A stretch of 64,000 nucleotides of DNA from NCBI GenBank assembly GCA_002841155.1, contig PHEH01000009.1, positions 40,918-104,917 of the forward strand, given 5' to 3'. This document shows, piece after piece, positions 31,021 to 39,522 of this stretch (its first letter is position 1; every line of letters begins with the position of its first letter). The notes below the pieces were generated by a model, which saw only the letters and a program-made list of their open reading frames with translations, searched no databases and was not told the origin of the DNA. Source of the stretch: Alphaproteobacteria bacterium HGW-Alphaproteobacteria-18. Lineage in GTDB: Bacteria; Pseudomonadota; Alphaproteobacteria; Caulobacterales; Hyphomonadaceae. The position numbers and the translations under genes are program-made.

Positions 31021-31240
31021 GTGTCGGGGCTCCAAGTTTACTTTAGTTGGCACTTTACGGACCGCTTCGCGGCTTCTGTGTGTCGGCGGCCGTTTTATCG
31101 GGCCTTTATTTCCTTATTCTGACTGTTTTACCGCGACAATCTGTATTCAAGCGATTTTTCCAGCCTTTGTGCTGTTTTTGCCACGAAATGGCCTTATTCT
31201 GACCCCTGCCCGGCTTTTGAGCACCGGGCAAGGGCCGGAT

Positions 31241-32596
31241 TTATTGCAGGATGGGCGACCAGGCCGGATCCGAAGCGTCGGTCTGGGTCATCACCCGGCG
31301 CTCATTTCGACCGGAAAGGTCAACCGACCAGAGCTGCGGGCCAGCGCCCGGACGGCTCTCCCGGAAGAAGACGATGACGCGGCCATTGGGCGACCAGTCT
31401 GGACCTTCGTCCAGATAAGATTCCGAAAGCAGGCGCTCCCCTTTGCCATCGATCCCGATGACGCCGATATAGAATTTGCCACCTTCCTGTTTGGTGAAGG
31501 CAATCAGATCTCCACGCGGCGACCACACAGGCGTGGAATAACGCCCCCGGCCAAAGGTGATGCGGCAGGCGGTGTCACGCCCCCCCGACGGGCAAGCGCG
31601 CTGGGAGCCGTCCGTGTTCATGATGTAGAGCTGTGGTGTACCGCCCCGGTCTGAGTTGAATACGACCGATTTACCATCCGGAGACATTGAAGGCGACGTG
31701 TCGATTGCCGGATGGTCCGTCAGGCGGCGGCTTTCACGTGTCCGGAGGTTCATGATGTAGATATCAGTGTTGCCGCGTTGGGCCTGGGAGAGCAGTACGC
31801 TCTGGCCATCGGTGCCAAAGCGCGGGGCGAAGGTCATGCCTGGGAAGTTCCCAAGCAGTTCCTGGCGGCCTGTCTCGATGTTGAAGAGGTAGACGCGCGG
31901 GCGGCCGCCCTCAAACGACATGTACGTGATTTCCTGCGAGGACGGGCTGAAGCGAGGCGTCAGCACGGTCGAGCGGCCTGAGGTGAGATATTGCTGGTTG
32001 GCGCCGTCGCTGTCCATGATGGCAAGACGTTTCACACGCTCGGTCTTCGGGCCGGTTTCGGCAATGTAGACGATGCGGGTGTCGAAGTAGGGGTCTTCGC
32101 CGGTCAGGCGCGTGTAGATGGAGTCGGCGATCTTGTGGGCGATGCGGCGCCAGTTTTCAGGCGTGGTCGTCAGGCGCCGGCCCGGCTCCCCATTGATGCG
32201 CATCAACTCCCCGCCATAGACGTCCCAGAGACGGAACGAGACGGCGAGCTTGCCATCGGGCAATTCCTCAAAGGCCCCGACCACAAGCGCGTCTGTGCGA
32301 ATGATCTTCCAGTCGGCAAAGCGCGGCTCGGCATTGATCGAGAGGTCGCGCTGAATGAAGGAGGCCGGGTTCTGCATGTCGAAGAGACCGGTGGAGGCGA
32401 GGTCGGAACGCACCACTTCTGCGATCTGCCGGGCGAGCTGGGTGTTGGTTCCCGTCACCTGGAAATCCGGAATGGCGATGGGCGTGGGTTTGAAGATTCC
32501 TTCATCCACACGGACCTGCAGCTGGGCGCTAGCGGTTCCGGCCAGCCCAACGGCCAGCAGGATAACTGCCAGGAGTGGCATCAGGCGTTTCAACAT
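31241..32596 (-). CDS. tolB: Tol-Pal translocation protein TolB
   Basis: The 451-residue periplasmic protein has a signal peptide (about 24 residues, ending TASA), an N-terminal alpha/beta domain (30-165) and a six-bladed WD40-like beta propeller with the PD40 repeats ITYMSFEGGRPRVYLFN, LSQAQRGNTDIYIM, SPDGKSVVFNSDRGG and WSPRGDLIAF. The propeller binds Pal and the N-terminus reports to TolA. Two cysteines in QRACPSGGRDTACRIT are an insertion in a loop. It is separated from pal by 220 bases that include a small hairpin at about 31207-31230. Confidence 0.96.
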   Translation of the reverse strand: MLKRLMPLLAVILLAVGLAGTASAQLQVRVDEGIFKPTPIAIPDFQVTGTNTQLARQIAEVVRSDLASTGLFDMQNPASFIQRDLSINAEPRFADWKIIRTDALVVGAFEELPDGKLAVSFRLWDVYGGELMRINGEPGRRLTTTPENWRRIAHKIADSIYTRLTGEDPYFDTRIVYIAETGPKTERVKRLAIMDSDGANQQYLTSGRSTVLTPRFSPSSQEITYMSFEGGRPRVYLFNIETGRQELLGNFPGMTFAPRFGTDGQSVLLSQAQRGNTDIYIMNLRTRESRRLTDHPAIDTSPSMSPDGKSVVFNSDRGGTPQLYIMNTDGSQRACPSGGRDTACRITFGRGRYSTPVWSPRGDLIAFTKQEGGKFYIGVIGIDGKGERLLSESYLDEGPDWSPNGRVIVFFRESRPGAGPQLWSVDLSGRNERRVMTQTDASDPAWSPILQ

Positions 32597-32636
32597 CAGT
32601 TCGGACTCCTCATCGAATTCTTGCGACGCACCCGTC

Positions 32637-33566
32637 TCAACCCTGTTTCGGGCCGAGCGTCACGTTGATATCTTTCCATAGGTCATAATCTTCCGCCGGC
32701 AGGCGATAATTCCCGATCTCACCGCATTTACGGACTGCCAGAAGCGCGCGGTCAACTGCAATGCCCGACCGGCCGACCGGGCGCGAGCGCGGTTCAAGCA
32801 ATTTGACAGACTCTGCCAGCGACCCATCACGGGCGAGTTTGACATTCACCGTAACATCAATCTGGTGCTCGGGTGGCAGGTCATCGACGCCCGTCCAGCA
32901 CTCCATGATCTGGCGGCGCAATGCAGCCTGCAATGAAGCGGTGGCGCCGGTGCGCGCCCCTGCCCCCTGCTGGTCCCGGTCTGAATTAGCAAGCACGGGA
33001 CGATCCGACTGCTGGGTTTCAGGCCGCCGCTCGGACGTGCGCTTGGACTGAAGCGTGCTTTCGAAATCGTCGAGAAAGTCGAGATCATTCTTCGGCTTGG
33101 CCGGGGGTTTTTCCACAGGCTTGGGCTTTGGCTTGGGCTCTTCTTTCTTGGGCTCGGGCTTGGGATCAGGCTTCTTGACCGGCTCGGGTTCGGGCTTGCG
33201 TGGATCGGGCACTTCGATCTCTGGCTCAGGCTCTGGGGCGGCCTCCGGCTCGGGCGGCGGCGGCGGCGTCTCTTCGACAGGCTCAGGCGCCGCTTCAGGC
33301 TCTGGCTCGGGCGGGGGGGTGTCGGATTTGCGCAACTCGGCGACATCGGAGATGCGCCCGATCTCGAGGAAATCGATGGGCAGGTCAGCCGAGGAGGCGC
33401 ACTGGGGCAGCTGCATCAGGATCTCGACCGAGCTGATCCCTGGCTGCTCACGGCGCAGGCGCTCGATCTGCTCCTCGCAGTCATCCCTCTTCTGCGGCCA
33501 CGAGATTACCGCCATGGCCAGCACAGTGGCATGCACAAGAGCGGAAACTGTCAGGCCACGAAGCAT
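32637..33566 (-). CDS. tolA: TolA, proline-rich linker form
   Basis: The 309-residue protein has one N-terminal membrane helix (about 5-25), a periplasmic segment with two cysteines (about 29-70), a long Pro/Glu/Lys linker (about 80-160, with PEPEPE, PPPPPEPE and KPEPKKEE-type repeats), and a C-terminal TonB/TolA-like domain (about 205-300, from LQAALRRQIMECW to the end). The canonical enterobacterial TolA has an alanine-rich helical linker; here the linker resembles TonB instead. Its location between tolR and tolB fixes the identity. It would span the periplasm from TolQR to TolB. Confidence 0.9.
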   Translation of the reverse strand: MLRGLTVSALVHATVLAMAVISWPQKRDDCEEQIERLRREQPGISSVEILMQLPQCASSADLPIDFLEIGRISDVAELRKSDTPPPEPEPEAAPEPVEETPPPPPEPEAAPEPEPEIEVPDPRKPEPEPVKKPDPKPEPKKEEPKPKPKPVEKPPAKPKNDLDFLDDFESTLQSKRTSERRPETQQSDRPVLANSDRDQQGAGARTGATASLQAALRRQIMECWTGVDDLPPEHQIDVTVNVKLARDGSLAESVKLLEPRSRPVGRSGIAVDRALLAVRKCGEIGNYRLPAEDYDLWKDINVTLGPKQG

Positions 33567-33588
33567 CGGTCAGGCTGGTCCTTCCGGG

Positions 33589-34038
33589 TCAGCGGGGGGT
33601 GTTGGTCTTCTGTTCGGTGATGAACGACATGCGTGTGAAGCCGGCACCGCGCACTTCGGCCGTCACATCCATGACGATGCCATAGGGCACGCTTTCATCG
33701 GCATAGAGAAACACGTCCTTATCATATCCCTCGCCGACGATGGCCTGGAGCTGGGCGCCCAACCCCTCGATCTGGACTTCCGTCTGCTGGATCAGGACCG
33801 TGCCATCGGCCTTGACCCAGACCGTCAGCGGCGCGTCATTGGGATCAGACTTGAGCGGTGCCGAAGTCGTTTTTGGGAGGTTCAGCTGCTCACCGCGCAC
33901 CAGCATCGGCGCAGTGACCATGAACACGATCAGCAGCACCAGCATGACGTCCACGAACGGTGTCACGTTGATTTCGGCATTGAGGGCGCGCCGTCCGCGC
34001 CGTCCGCCTTTGCCACCAGAACCGAGGATCAGACCCAT
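33589..34038 (-). CDS. tolR: TolR
   Basis: The 149-residue ExbD/TolR protein has a short cytoplasmic N-terminus, a single membrane helix (about 25-45, EINVTPFVDVMLVLLIVFM split over the start) with the essential aspartate in PFVDVML, and a periplasmic domain that binds peptidoglycan. It works with TolQ as the proton-driven motor. Spacing to tolQ is 12 bases and to tolA 22 bases, typical of one operon. Confidence 0.95.
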   Translation of the reverse strand: MGLILGSGGKGGRRGRRALNAEINVTPFVDVMLVLLIVFMVTAPMLVRGEQLNLPKTTSAPLKSDPNDAPLTVWVKADGTVLIQQTEVQIEGLGAQLQAIVGEGYDKDVFLYADESVPYGIVMDVTAEVRGAGFTRMSFITEQKTNTPR

Positions 34039-34050
34039 TGCCGCCCCGCT

Positions 34051-34761
34051 CTAATCGCGCGCGGCATCTGACGCACGTCGGGAAAGGCGCACGAGGATGT
34101 CCTGGGAGAAAGTGTCGAGCTGGTCGCCCAGCTTGGTCAGGTCACTGGTGAACTTGTTGTAGAAAATGACGGCCGGAATAGCGGCGATCAGGCCGAGGCC
34201 AGTGGCAAACAGCGCTTCGGCAATCGGGCCGGCCACTGTGCCGAGGCTCGTATCCTGCTGCTCGGCGATGTTCAGGAAGGCGTTCATGATGCCCCACACG
34301 GTACCGAAGAGGCCGATGAAGGGCGAGGCTGACCCGATGGTGGCCAGGACTGACAGGCTGGCGCCAGCGCGCCCCATTTCGCGGTCCACGGCGGCGCGCA
34401 TCGAGCGCTCGGCCCGGCCGACAATGGCAGAGGCTTCAGCCGGGGAGGGCCCCTTGCCGGCATCTGCCCATTCACGCGCTGCCGAAATGAAGACGCGGCT
34501 GGCCGGGTCTTTGCCGCCCTGGCCAGGACGCATGTCGATCTCGCCGGCCCGGCCGCTCCAGAAAGCTTCTTCAAATTCGCGTGATGCCTTCTTCAGGCCA
34601 CCCAGCTTGAAGAATTTCTCGCCAATCACGATCCACGACCAGACTGAGGCAAGGAACAACGCCAGCAGCACAAGCTTCACGACCGGATCAGCGGCCATCA
34701 GCAGGCTGATCAGGGAAAAATCCGAATGGCTGGCAACCGCGCCGATTGCTTCCGTTTCCAT
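34051..34761 (-). CDS. tolQ: TolQ
   Basis: The 236-residue MotA/TolQ/ExbB protein has three membrane helices: about 25-45, 137-158 and 170-192. The motor motifs are in the last two helices (LATIGSASPFIGLFGTVWG and ALFATGLGLIAAIPAVIFYN). A large cytoplasmic loop carries the FEEAFWSGRAG segment. The ATG at 34761 gives a normal length; an earlier in-frame start near 34773 or 34845 would add residues without conservation. It is the first gene of tolQRAB-pal and lies downstream of a PadR cassette. Confidence 0.94.
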   Translation of the reverse strand: METEAIGAVASHSDFSLISLLMAADPVVKLVLLALFLASVWSWIVIGEKFFKLGGLKKASREFEEAFWSGRAGEIDMRPGQGGKDPASRVFISAAREWADAGKGPSPAEASAIVGRAERSMRAAVDREMGRAGASLSVLATIGSASPFIGLFGTVWGIMNAFLNIAEQQDTSLGTVAGPIAEALFATGLGLIAAIPAVIFYNKFTSDLTKLGDQLDTFSQDILVRLSRRASDAARD

Positions 34762-35086
34762 GTGTCTCGTCATCTCCTTGGCCTGCCGGGGCAAATCACC
34801 CTGCCCCGGACGCTTCTGCGGTAGCAGAAACGTGGGGGGGTTCAACTGCGGGCACTGGTTATTTCCGCTCTGTAATCTAACCCAAATCCGGCAGAAACAC
34901 GGCGTGTTACAGGCTTTGAGCAGTCGGGATGAGCCTTACTGCATGATGGTTAAGCCATTATGGCGGATTCTTAATCTTACGCGGGGGCCAGGCCCGGCCG
35001 CGGCCTGGTTTTCCACACGCCTCGAAATCCTGCCCGGGGGCGTCGATGGCACGCTGTCAGCCGGTCTCAGCCGGATGCGTGCAGGC
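34762..35086. other. intergenic region upstream of tolQ
   Basis: These 325 bases lie between the padR terminator and tolQ and contain no convincing gene. They must hold the tolQ promoter, because the strong terminator at 35087-35119 should stop transcription arriving from padR. I could not find a clear -35/-10 pair by eye. The part from about 34930 to 34980 is richer in A and T than the flanks. Confidence 0.5.
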
Positions 35087-35119
35087 AAAAAAAGGGGGGG
35101 CGCCTTTCAGCGCCCCCCC
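35087..35119 (-). terminator. strong terminator after the PadR gene
   Basis: A perfect 10-bp GC stem (35094-35103 with 35110-35119) with a six-base loop is followed on the minus strand by seven T. It lies just after the PadR stop and separates it from tolQ. Confidence 0.93.
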
Positions 35120-35128
35120 CCTGCCAGC

Positions 35129-35689
35129 TCAATCCAGAGTGGCAATCTCGTCTTTCGCCGCCGACAGGATCTCGACGATCCGGCGGCGGCGCGCTTCGCC
35201 GACCTCTCCTTCGCGCGCCCCAGCCATCACGGCATGGCGAAGGCGGTGCATGGCGGCGCGCACGTCTGCCGGATCGGCCGCTTCGTCCGCCCCCAGAAGA
35301 TCAGCAAGACGGGCGTGGATGGCCTCGATGACGGCGGCTTCGCGGGTCAACTCAGCTGTGCCAGCCTCGGTGATGTGGAACGTCTTCTTGCCATCCTCTG
35401 TGCGCACCTCGGCCCAGCAGAGATCCTGGATGACTTCCAGGGCAGGATACATGACCCCGGGGCTCGGCTTGTAAGTGCCTCCCGTGCGGGTCTCGATTTC
35501 CTGAATGAGGTCATAGCCATGGCGGGGCTTCTCGGCGATCAGGCTGAGGATCAGCAGACGCATGTCCCCGTGTCCGAGCGGACGGCCACCCCGGCGGCCA
35601 CCCGGCCCCCGGCCGCCCCGATGTCCGCCCATGCCGTGCATTTTCATATGCCAGCGATCCTGCCGGCAGCCTCTGATATGTCTGTTCAT
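35129..35689 (-). CDS. PadR family regulator, NfeR/YqjI-like
   Basis: The 186-residue protein has a His/Gly/Arg-rich N-terminal extension (H4, C8, H14, H18, H23, H40) and a PadR winged helix from about residue 42 (LLILSLIAEKPRHGYDLIQE, then TYKPSPGVMYPALE), ending with a helical part and the terminal IATLD. This layout matches E. coli YqjI (NfeR), a metal-responsive repressor of the yqjH iron reductase gene; the closeness is from memory of the sequence and not from an alignment. The ATG at 35689 follows AAAGGAGA at good spacing. No yqjH-like gene is adjacent. A double palindrome about 85 bases upstream is its probable operator. Confidence 0.85.
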   Translation of the reverse strand: MNRHIRGCRQDRWHMKMHGMGGHRGGRGPGGRRGGRPLGHGDMRLLILSLIAEKPRHGYDLIQEIETRTGGTYKPSPGVMYPALEVIQDLCWAEVRTEDGKKTFHITEAGTAELTREAAVIEAIHARLADLLGADEAADPADVRAAMHRLRHAVMAGAREGEVGEARRRRIVEILSAAKDEIATLD

Positions 35690-35773
35690 GAAGTCTCCTT
35701 TGTCCCGGCGCCTCTGGCAGCCCGGGAAGTCTTGTGTGGTGTTGAGAGGGGGAGTGCCGTGCATCGATGCCTA

Positions 35774-35817
35774 TTTCCGATATATCGAATTGCAAAATAG
35801 TTTCGATATATCGGAAA
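35774..35817. promoter_or_regulatory. double palindromic operator upstream of the PadR gene
   Basis: A perfect 16-bp inverted repeat, TTTCCGATATATCGAA (35774-35789) and its complement (35802-35817), is separated by 12 bases. Each arm contains the same 10-bp self-palindrome CGATATATCG (35778-35787 and 35804-35813). It sits 85 bases before the PadR start and 125 bases beyond the ybgC stop, so it most likely serves as the autoregulatory site, with two dimers binding. Confidence 0.8.
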
Positions 35818-35941
35818 CGCAAGAGCCTCCGCACAAAAAGGCTTACGCGAACGCGCAGCCAGAATGCCGTGATCTGATAGTGGCCGCGCCCGGCAAGGCG
35901 GGCCGGGCCTGCCGGTTGAGGCGCAAAATCAGCGCGCCGCG

Positions 35942-36394
35942 CTAGCCGTGCCAGCGATAGGCTTCCAGCAACTCGGCGATTTCCTTGATCGGGCGGCGCA
36001 GGCGCCCGTCCGCATGGATCATCACGGCGGTGATCTCGGCCTCGGCGATCACCTCACCGTCTCTGAGGCAGGCCTGCGAAAAGCGGATGCGCGGGCCGTC
36101 CATGCCGAGATAGCGCGTGCGGATATGGAGGAGGTCATCCACCTTGCCGGGCTTGCGATAGGTGACATTCACATTCGTCAACGTGAACGCGGCGGGGTCT
36201 TCGCGCGCCAGCAGCGACTGGTGGGAGACGCCCGCATCCCGCAGATGGTCTGACCGCCCGCGCTCGAAGAAGCGCAGATAATTGGCGTGGTAGACCATGC
36301 CGGTGAAGTCTGTGTCTTCGTAATAGACGCGCACGGCGATCCAGTGCTGGCGGGCCGCATCGAAATTCTTCTGGTCGAGAACAGGTAAGCTCAT
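35942..36394 (-). CDS. ybgC: Tol-Pal-associated acyl-CoA thioesterase YbgC
   Basis: The 150-residue hot-dog-fold thioesterase has the family motif YYEDTDFTGMVYHANYLRFFE split over its first 60 residues, with the catalytic aspartate in TDFTG and the H in VYHANY. It hydrolyses short or phospholipid-linked acyl-CoA in the cytoplasm. ybgC usually comes directly before tolQ; here a PadR cassette lies between. Its start overlaps the stop of the DUF3137 gene by four bases (ATGA). Confidence 0.92.
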   Translation of the reverse strand: MSLPVLDQKNFDAARQHWIAVRVYYEDTDFTGMVYHANYLRFFERGRSDHLRDAGVSHQSLLAREDPAAFTLTNVNVTYRKPGKVDDLLHIRTRYLGMDGPRIRFSQACLRDGEVIAEAEITAVMIHADGRLRRPIKEIAELLEAYRWHG

Positions 36395-37536
36395 AATCCG
36401 CCCGTATCAGACTTGCGCGCCAGCATGAAGGCATGGGCGAGCGTATCGACCAAGGTAAGCGCCTCAACGAGATCTGATATGGTCTGGCGCAACGTTTCCT
36501 CGCTCCATTCCCCGCTGACCACATCCACGAGGTTAAACCGGTTCACACCGGGAAAATCGAACACCAGGCGGCTGCCCTTCGCCACGGCGCGGAACTTGCC
36601 GTCATGGGCCAGATCAATCACCCGCTCGATGACGGCCGGATTGAAAATCGCGCGGGCCTCGACCTGATCGGTCGACCGCAGGCGGTAGACCGCGTCAAAG
36701 GCTCTCGGGCCAAGATCAATTTCGACAAAGCGCACATCGGATGCCTCCTGCGGCCAACCCACCTTGCGAGCCCGCAGCTGGGTAACGCCGTGCAATTCCA
36801 GCGGCGCCTCCAGCACGATCACGAGATGATGGATATCCGGGGCCTCATCGACGCGTTCGACCCATTCGAACATGTCGAAGTCAATGCCACCCCGACGCCC
36901 ATGAAAGCCGTCCTCGATGGTCGCCTGGGTGGCGGCCATCTTGTGATACTGTTCCTTCTGCGCCTTTGTGCCGAGCACATAGACATTGGCCTCCACCATC
37001 AGGCCGGCGCCGCGCGCCGCCGCGACGGCGTCGTCCATGCCGCCCACCTCATCGAAGGTCGTGGCCAGATCCCGCAATTCGGCCGGGGCCCAGGCCTGCT
37101 GCGCCAGCCATTTGAGCGCGCCGGGCGTGCCACCGGGCGTGGGCACATAGGTGAGCCCCAGGGGACGCGCGAGAACAGCAAGCGCCCTGCCCCGGATGAG
37201 GAAGCGCGTCTTGGCATCCAGCAGCACCCGCAAAAGGCTATGCCGGAAGAGGAAAAGCGAGCCAAATATGCCGGCGATGAACATGACCGGGAAGAGGAAG
37301 AAGACGAGGGTTTCCCCCCACATCGTATTCGGGATCAGGCCCTGAACGATCAGGAAGCTGATGACAAAGCCGGCAAAACCTATCGTCAGGGCGCGGCTGA
37401 CCCGCTTCTTGAGAATTTCTGCGTCAGCCGGGCGCAGCTCTGCCTCCGAGAGCAGCGGCATGACCTCCGCTTCGGCATAGGCGCGCAGCCCGGCAAAGCC
37501 GTCTGCCTGTTCTATCTCATCCCAGCCCAGCGACAT
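36391..37536 (-). CDS. DUF3137 membrane protein
   Basis: The 381-residue protein has two membrane helices (about 50-68 and 75-100) after a cytoplasmic N-terminus, followed by a large soluble domain. Family features are the LRPADAEILKKRVSRA segment, the stretch KMAATQATIEDGFHGRRGGIDF, and the middle block with the PRAFDAVYRLRSTDQVEARAIF motif divided across 280-310. The function is not known. Stop-start overlap with ybgC suggests translational coupling and co-expression with the Tol block. Confidence 0.8.
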   Translation of the reverse strand: MSLGWDEIEQADGFAGLRAYAEAEVMPLLSEAELRPADAEILKKRVSRALTIGFAGFVISFLIVQGLIPNTMWGETLVFFLFPVMFIAGIFGSLFLFRHSLLRVLLDAKTRFLIRGRALAVLARPLGLTYVPTPGGTPGALKWLAQQAWAPAELRDLATTFDEVGGMDDAVAAARGAGLMVEANVYVLGTKAQKEQYHKMAATQATIEDGFHGRRGGIDFDMFEWVERVDEAPDIHHLVIVLEAPLELHGVTQLRARKVGWPQEASDVRFVEIDLGPRAFDAVYRLRSTDQVEARAIFNPAVIERVIDLAHDGKFRAVAKGSRLVFDFPGVNRFNLVDVVSGEWSEETLRQTISDLVEALTLVDTLAHAFMLARKSDTGGL

Positions 37537-37612
37537 GACGGCACGCTAGCAGGCCCCCCATGCGGCGTCATCCCTCATAACAGGGGGCGCCTGTGCGGGT
37601 GTAAGCAGAGCC

Positions 37613-38011
37613 ATGCCTGACCGTTCCACCCCTTCCCCGGCAAAGATGCCCGCCTGGCGGCCCCTGCTGCGGGGCCTTGCCCATCGCTGCCCGGCATGCG
37701 GGCGGGGGAAGCTCTATGCGCGGTATCTGAAACAGGTGGACAGTTGCGCGGCCTGCGGGGCGCCCATCGGACGCATCCGCGCCGAAGACGGGCCGCCCTG
37801 GCTGACCGTGCTGATCCTGGGACCGTTCCTTGCGGGGCTGACCTTCATCAGCGCCCGGCAGGAGAGCCTGCCCATCTGGATCACCCTGCCGGCGCTGGGC
37901 GCCTTTGCAATCCTGGCGGTCTTGATGCTCCTTCCCCGGATCAAGGGCGCGATCATCGGTCTCTTGTGGGCAATGGGCGGTGGGGAACCCGACGACAGCG
38001 AAGCGGGCTGA
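37613..38011 (+). CDS. DUF983 membrane protein
   Basis: The 132-residue protein has two CxxC pairs in its N-terminal half (CPACGRGKL and CAACGAPIG), a likely zinc ribbon, then two membrane helices (about 62-80 and 86-108). DUF983 proteins are common in alphaproteobacteria, often near cytochrome oxidase genes, with unknown role. It is the only plus-strand gene within the ruv-tol block, and its end abuts the ruvB stop. Confidence 0.85.
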   Translation: MPDRSTPSPAKMPAWRPLLRGLAHRCPACGRGKLYARYLKQVDSCAACGAPIGRIRAEDGPPWLTVLILGPFLAGLTFISARQESLPIWITLPALGAFAILAVLMLLPRIKGAIIGLLWAMGGGEPDDSEAG

Positions 38012-39046
38012 TCAACTCTCGTCTTCACCAAACAGCGCAGACTGCTGGCCCCCCGGCGGTTTCAGCCCCAGGCGCTCATAGGCGAGCGGGGCAGCCACCC
38101 GCCCGCGCGGCGTGCGCGCCACATAGCCTTTCTGCATCAGGTAAGGCTCGATCACGTCTTCCACCGCGTCGCGCGCTTCCGACAGGGCAGCGGCCAGCGT
38201 ATCGGCGCCAACCGGGCCACCGGCATAGGTTTTCACCAGGGCGTGCAGATAGCGCCGGTCGAGCGCGTCGAGGCCGTCCTCGTCAATCTCAAGACGCTTG
38301 AGCGCGCGGGCCGCTGAGCCCCGGTTGATATCGGCGCCTTCGGCCTCGGCAAAGTCGCGCACCCGGCGCAGCAGGCGCAGCGCGATGCGCGGCGTGCCGC
38401 GGGCGCGGGCGGAGATCTCCACCGCGCCATCTTCCGTGATCGGAACACCAAGCTTGCGGGCCGCCGCCATGACGATACGGCCAAGTTCCTCAGGCTCATA
38501 GAATTCAAGACGGACGGGAATGCCGAACCGGTCGCGCAGCGGCGTGGCGAGGAGGCCCGCCCGTGTGGTGGCGCCCACCAGCGTGAAGGGGGCGAGATCG
38601 AGCCGGACGGAGCGGGCCGCAGGCCCCTCCCCGATCACGAGATCGAGGGCATAATCCTCCATCGCCGGGTAGAGTATTTCCTCGACAATGGCCGGCAGGC
38701 GGTGGATTTCATCAATGAACAGCACATCATTGGGCTCAAGATTGGTGAGGATCGCGGCAAGGTCGCCCGCCTTGGCAATCACGGGCCCGGACGTGGCGCG
38801 GAAGCCGACGCCCATCTCCCGCGCGAGGATCTGCGCCAGCGTCGTCTTGCCAAGGCCGGGCGGGCCAAACAGCAGCACATGGTCGAGCGCTTCCTTGCGC
38901 CCCCGCGCCGCCTCGACATAGACTTTCAGGTTCGACTTCGCCTTGCGCTGGCCGACATAATCCTCAAACGTCTGTGGACGGAGCGCGCGGTCCAGCGCGT
39001 CGCCGCCTTGGGCGTTGGGATCAGAGAGGGCGCCTTCGCGGCTCAT
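38012..39046 (-). CDS. ruvB: Holliday junction branch migration ATPase RuvB
   Basis: The 344-residue AAA+ motor has Walker A GPPGLGKT at 61-68, Walker B with DEIHRL at 112-117, sensor [18 protein letters not shown] and a C-terminal winged helix with [13 protein letters not shown]. RuvB hexamers pump DNA through the RuvA-bound junction. Its ATG overlaps the stop of an unusual AT-rich gene by four bases rather than following ruvA directly. Confidence 0.97.
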   Translation of the reverse strand: MSREGALSDPNAQGGDALDRALRPQTFEDYVGQRKAKSNLKVYVEAARGRKEALDHVLLFGPPGLGKTTLAQILAREMGVGFRATSGPVIAKAGDLAAILTNLEPNDVLFIDEIHRLPAIVEEILYPAMEDYALDLVIGEGPAARSVRLDLAPFTLVGATTRAGLLATPLRDRFGIPVRLEFYEPEELGRIVMAAARKLGVPITEDGAVEISARARGTPRIALRLLRRVRDFAEAEGADINRGSAARALKRLEIDEDGLDALDRRYLHALVKTYAGGPVGADTLAAALSEARDAVEDVIEPYLMQKGYVARTPRGRVAAPLAYERLGLKPPGGQQSALFGEDES

Positions 39047-39522
39047 GATATGGGTGCCGGAACCAAATCCGCCTTCTTCTTAGGAAGTTTAATCAAGTAC
39101 GTCCGGTCTCGATTCGAACAGATCACACCTACGAACAATTTTCTGGCTGCACGAAGCGACCGTGATTGTTCATCATAGTTCAGCTGACCCATCCACAAAT
39201 CTGACGATTCTAATTTATGTGGCAATTTGGATATGACAGGGTTGGGTATAATGAAAGAAGTCTTTGGCCACCGAACCAAGCGATGCAGAAATGAACTATA
39301 TGTGTGCGCCACCATATGTGTAACTGTTGTTGGCATTGTTCCGTAGTTGCTGACAATTAAAACAAGTTTGTCTTGCTTATCGTCATATGGAAAAGCCACA
39401 GCATCGGCCATTACACGAAGCTTAATTCTGACGCCTGATTCAATCCAACGCCTAAATTCAAGAAGCAGCGCACCTGCTGACAGCACCAGCGCAATTATTG
39501 CGGTCCAGTCGGTAGGTGTCAC
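39043..39522 (-). CDS. AT-rich hypothetical membrane protein inserted between ruvA and ruvB
   Basis: The 159-residue protein has one N-terminal membrane helix (about 7-21), a basic juxtamembrane stretch ([14 protein letters not shown]) and a soluble domain with strand-like segments ([29 protein letters not shown]) that suggest an immunoglobulin-like fold. I know no function for it. It starts with GTG in a GTGA overlap with the ruvA stop and ends in an ATGA overlap with the ruvB start. Base composition differs sharply from its neighbours: 50 G+C in the 120 bases 39181-39300, against 41 of 60 in ruvB at 38401-38460. This suggests acquisition by transfer. Confidence 0.82.
   Translation of the reverse strand: MTPTDWTAIIALVLSAGALLLEFRRWIESGVRIKLRVMADAVAFPYDDKQDKLVLIVSNYGTMPTTVTHMVAHTYSSFLHRLVRWPKTSFIIPNPVISKLPHKLESSDLWMGQLNYDEQSRSLRAARKLFVGVICSNRDRTYLIKLPKKKADLVPAPIS

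Noticed and set aside
31203..31233. Hairpin between tolB and pal as a terminator
   Set aside because: The stem TGCCCGG/CCGGGCA is not followed by a T run on the minus strand, so it is mentioned with tolB only.
35087..35100. Adjacent A7 and G7 runs as a sequencing artefact
   Set aside because: They are explained by a perfect hairpin with the C run at 35113-35120 and do not interrupt a gene.
34166..35800. A 544-codon open frame on the plus strand across tolQ and padR
   Set aside because: It runs antisense through two conserved genes and a strong terminator, with Arg/Pro/Ser-rich composition and no domain.
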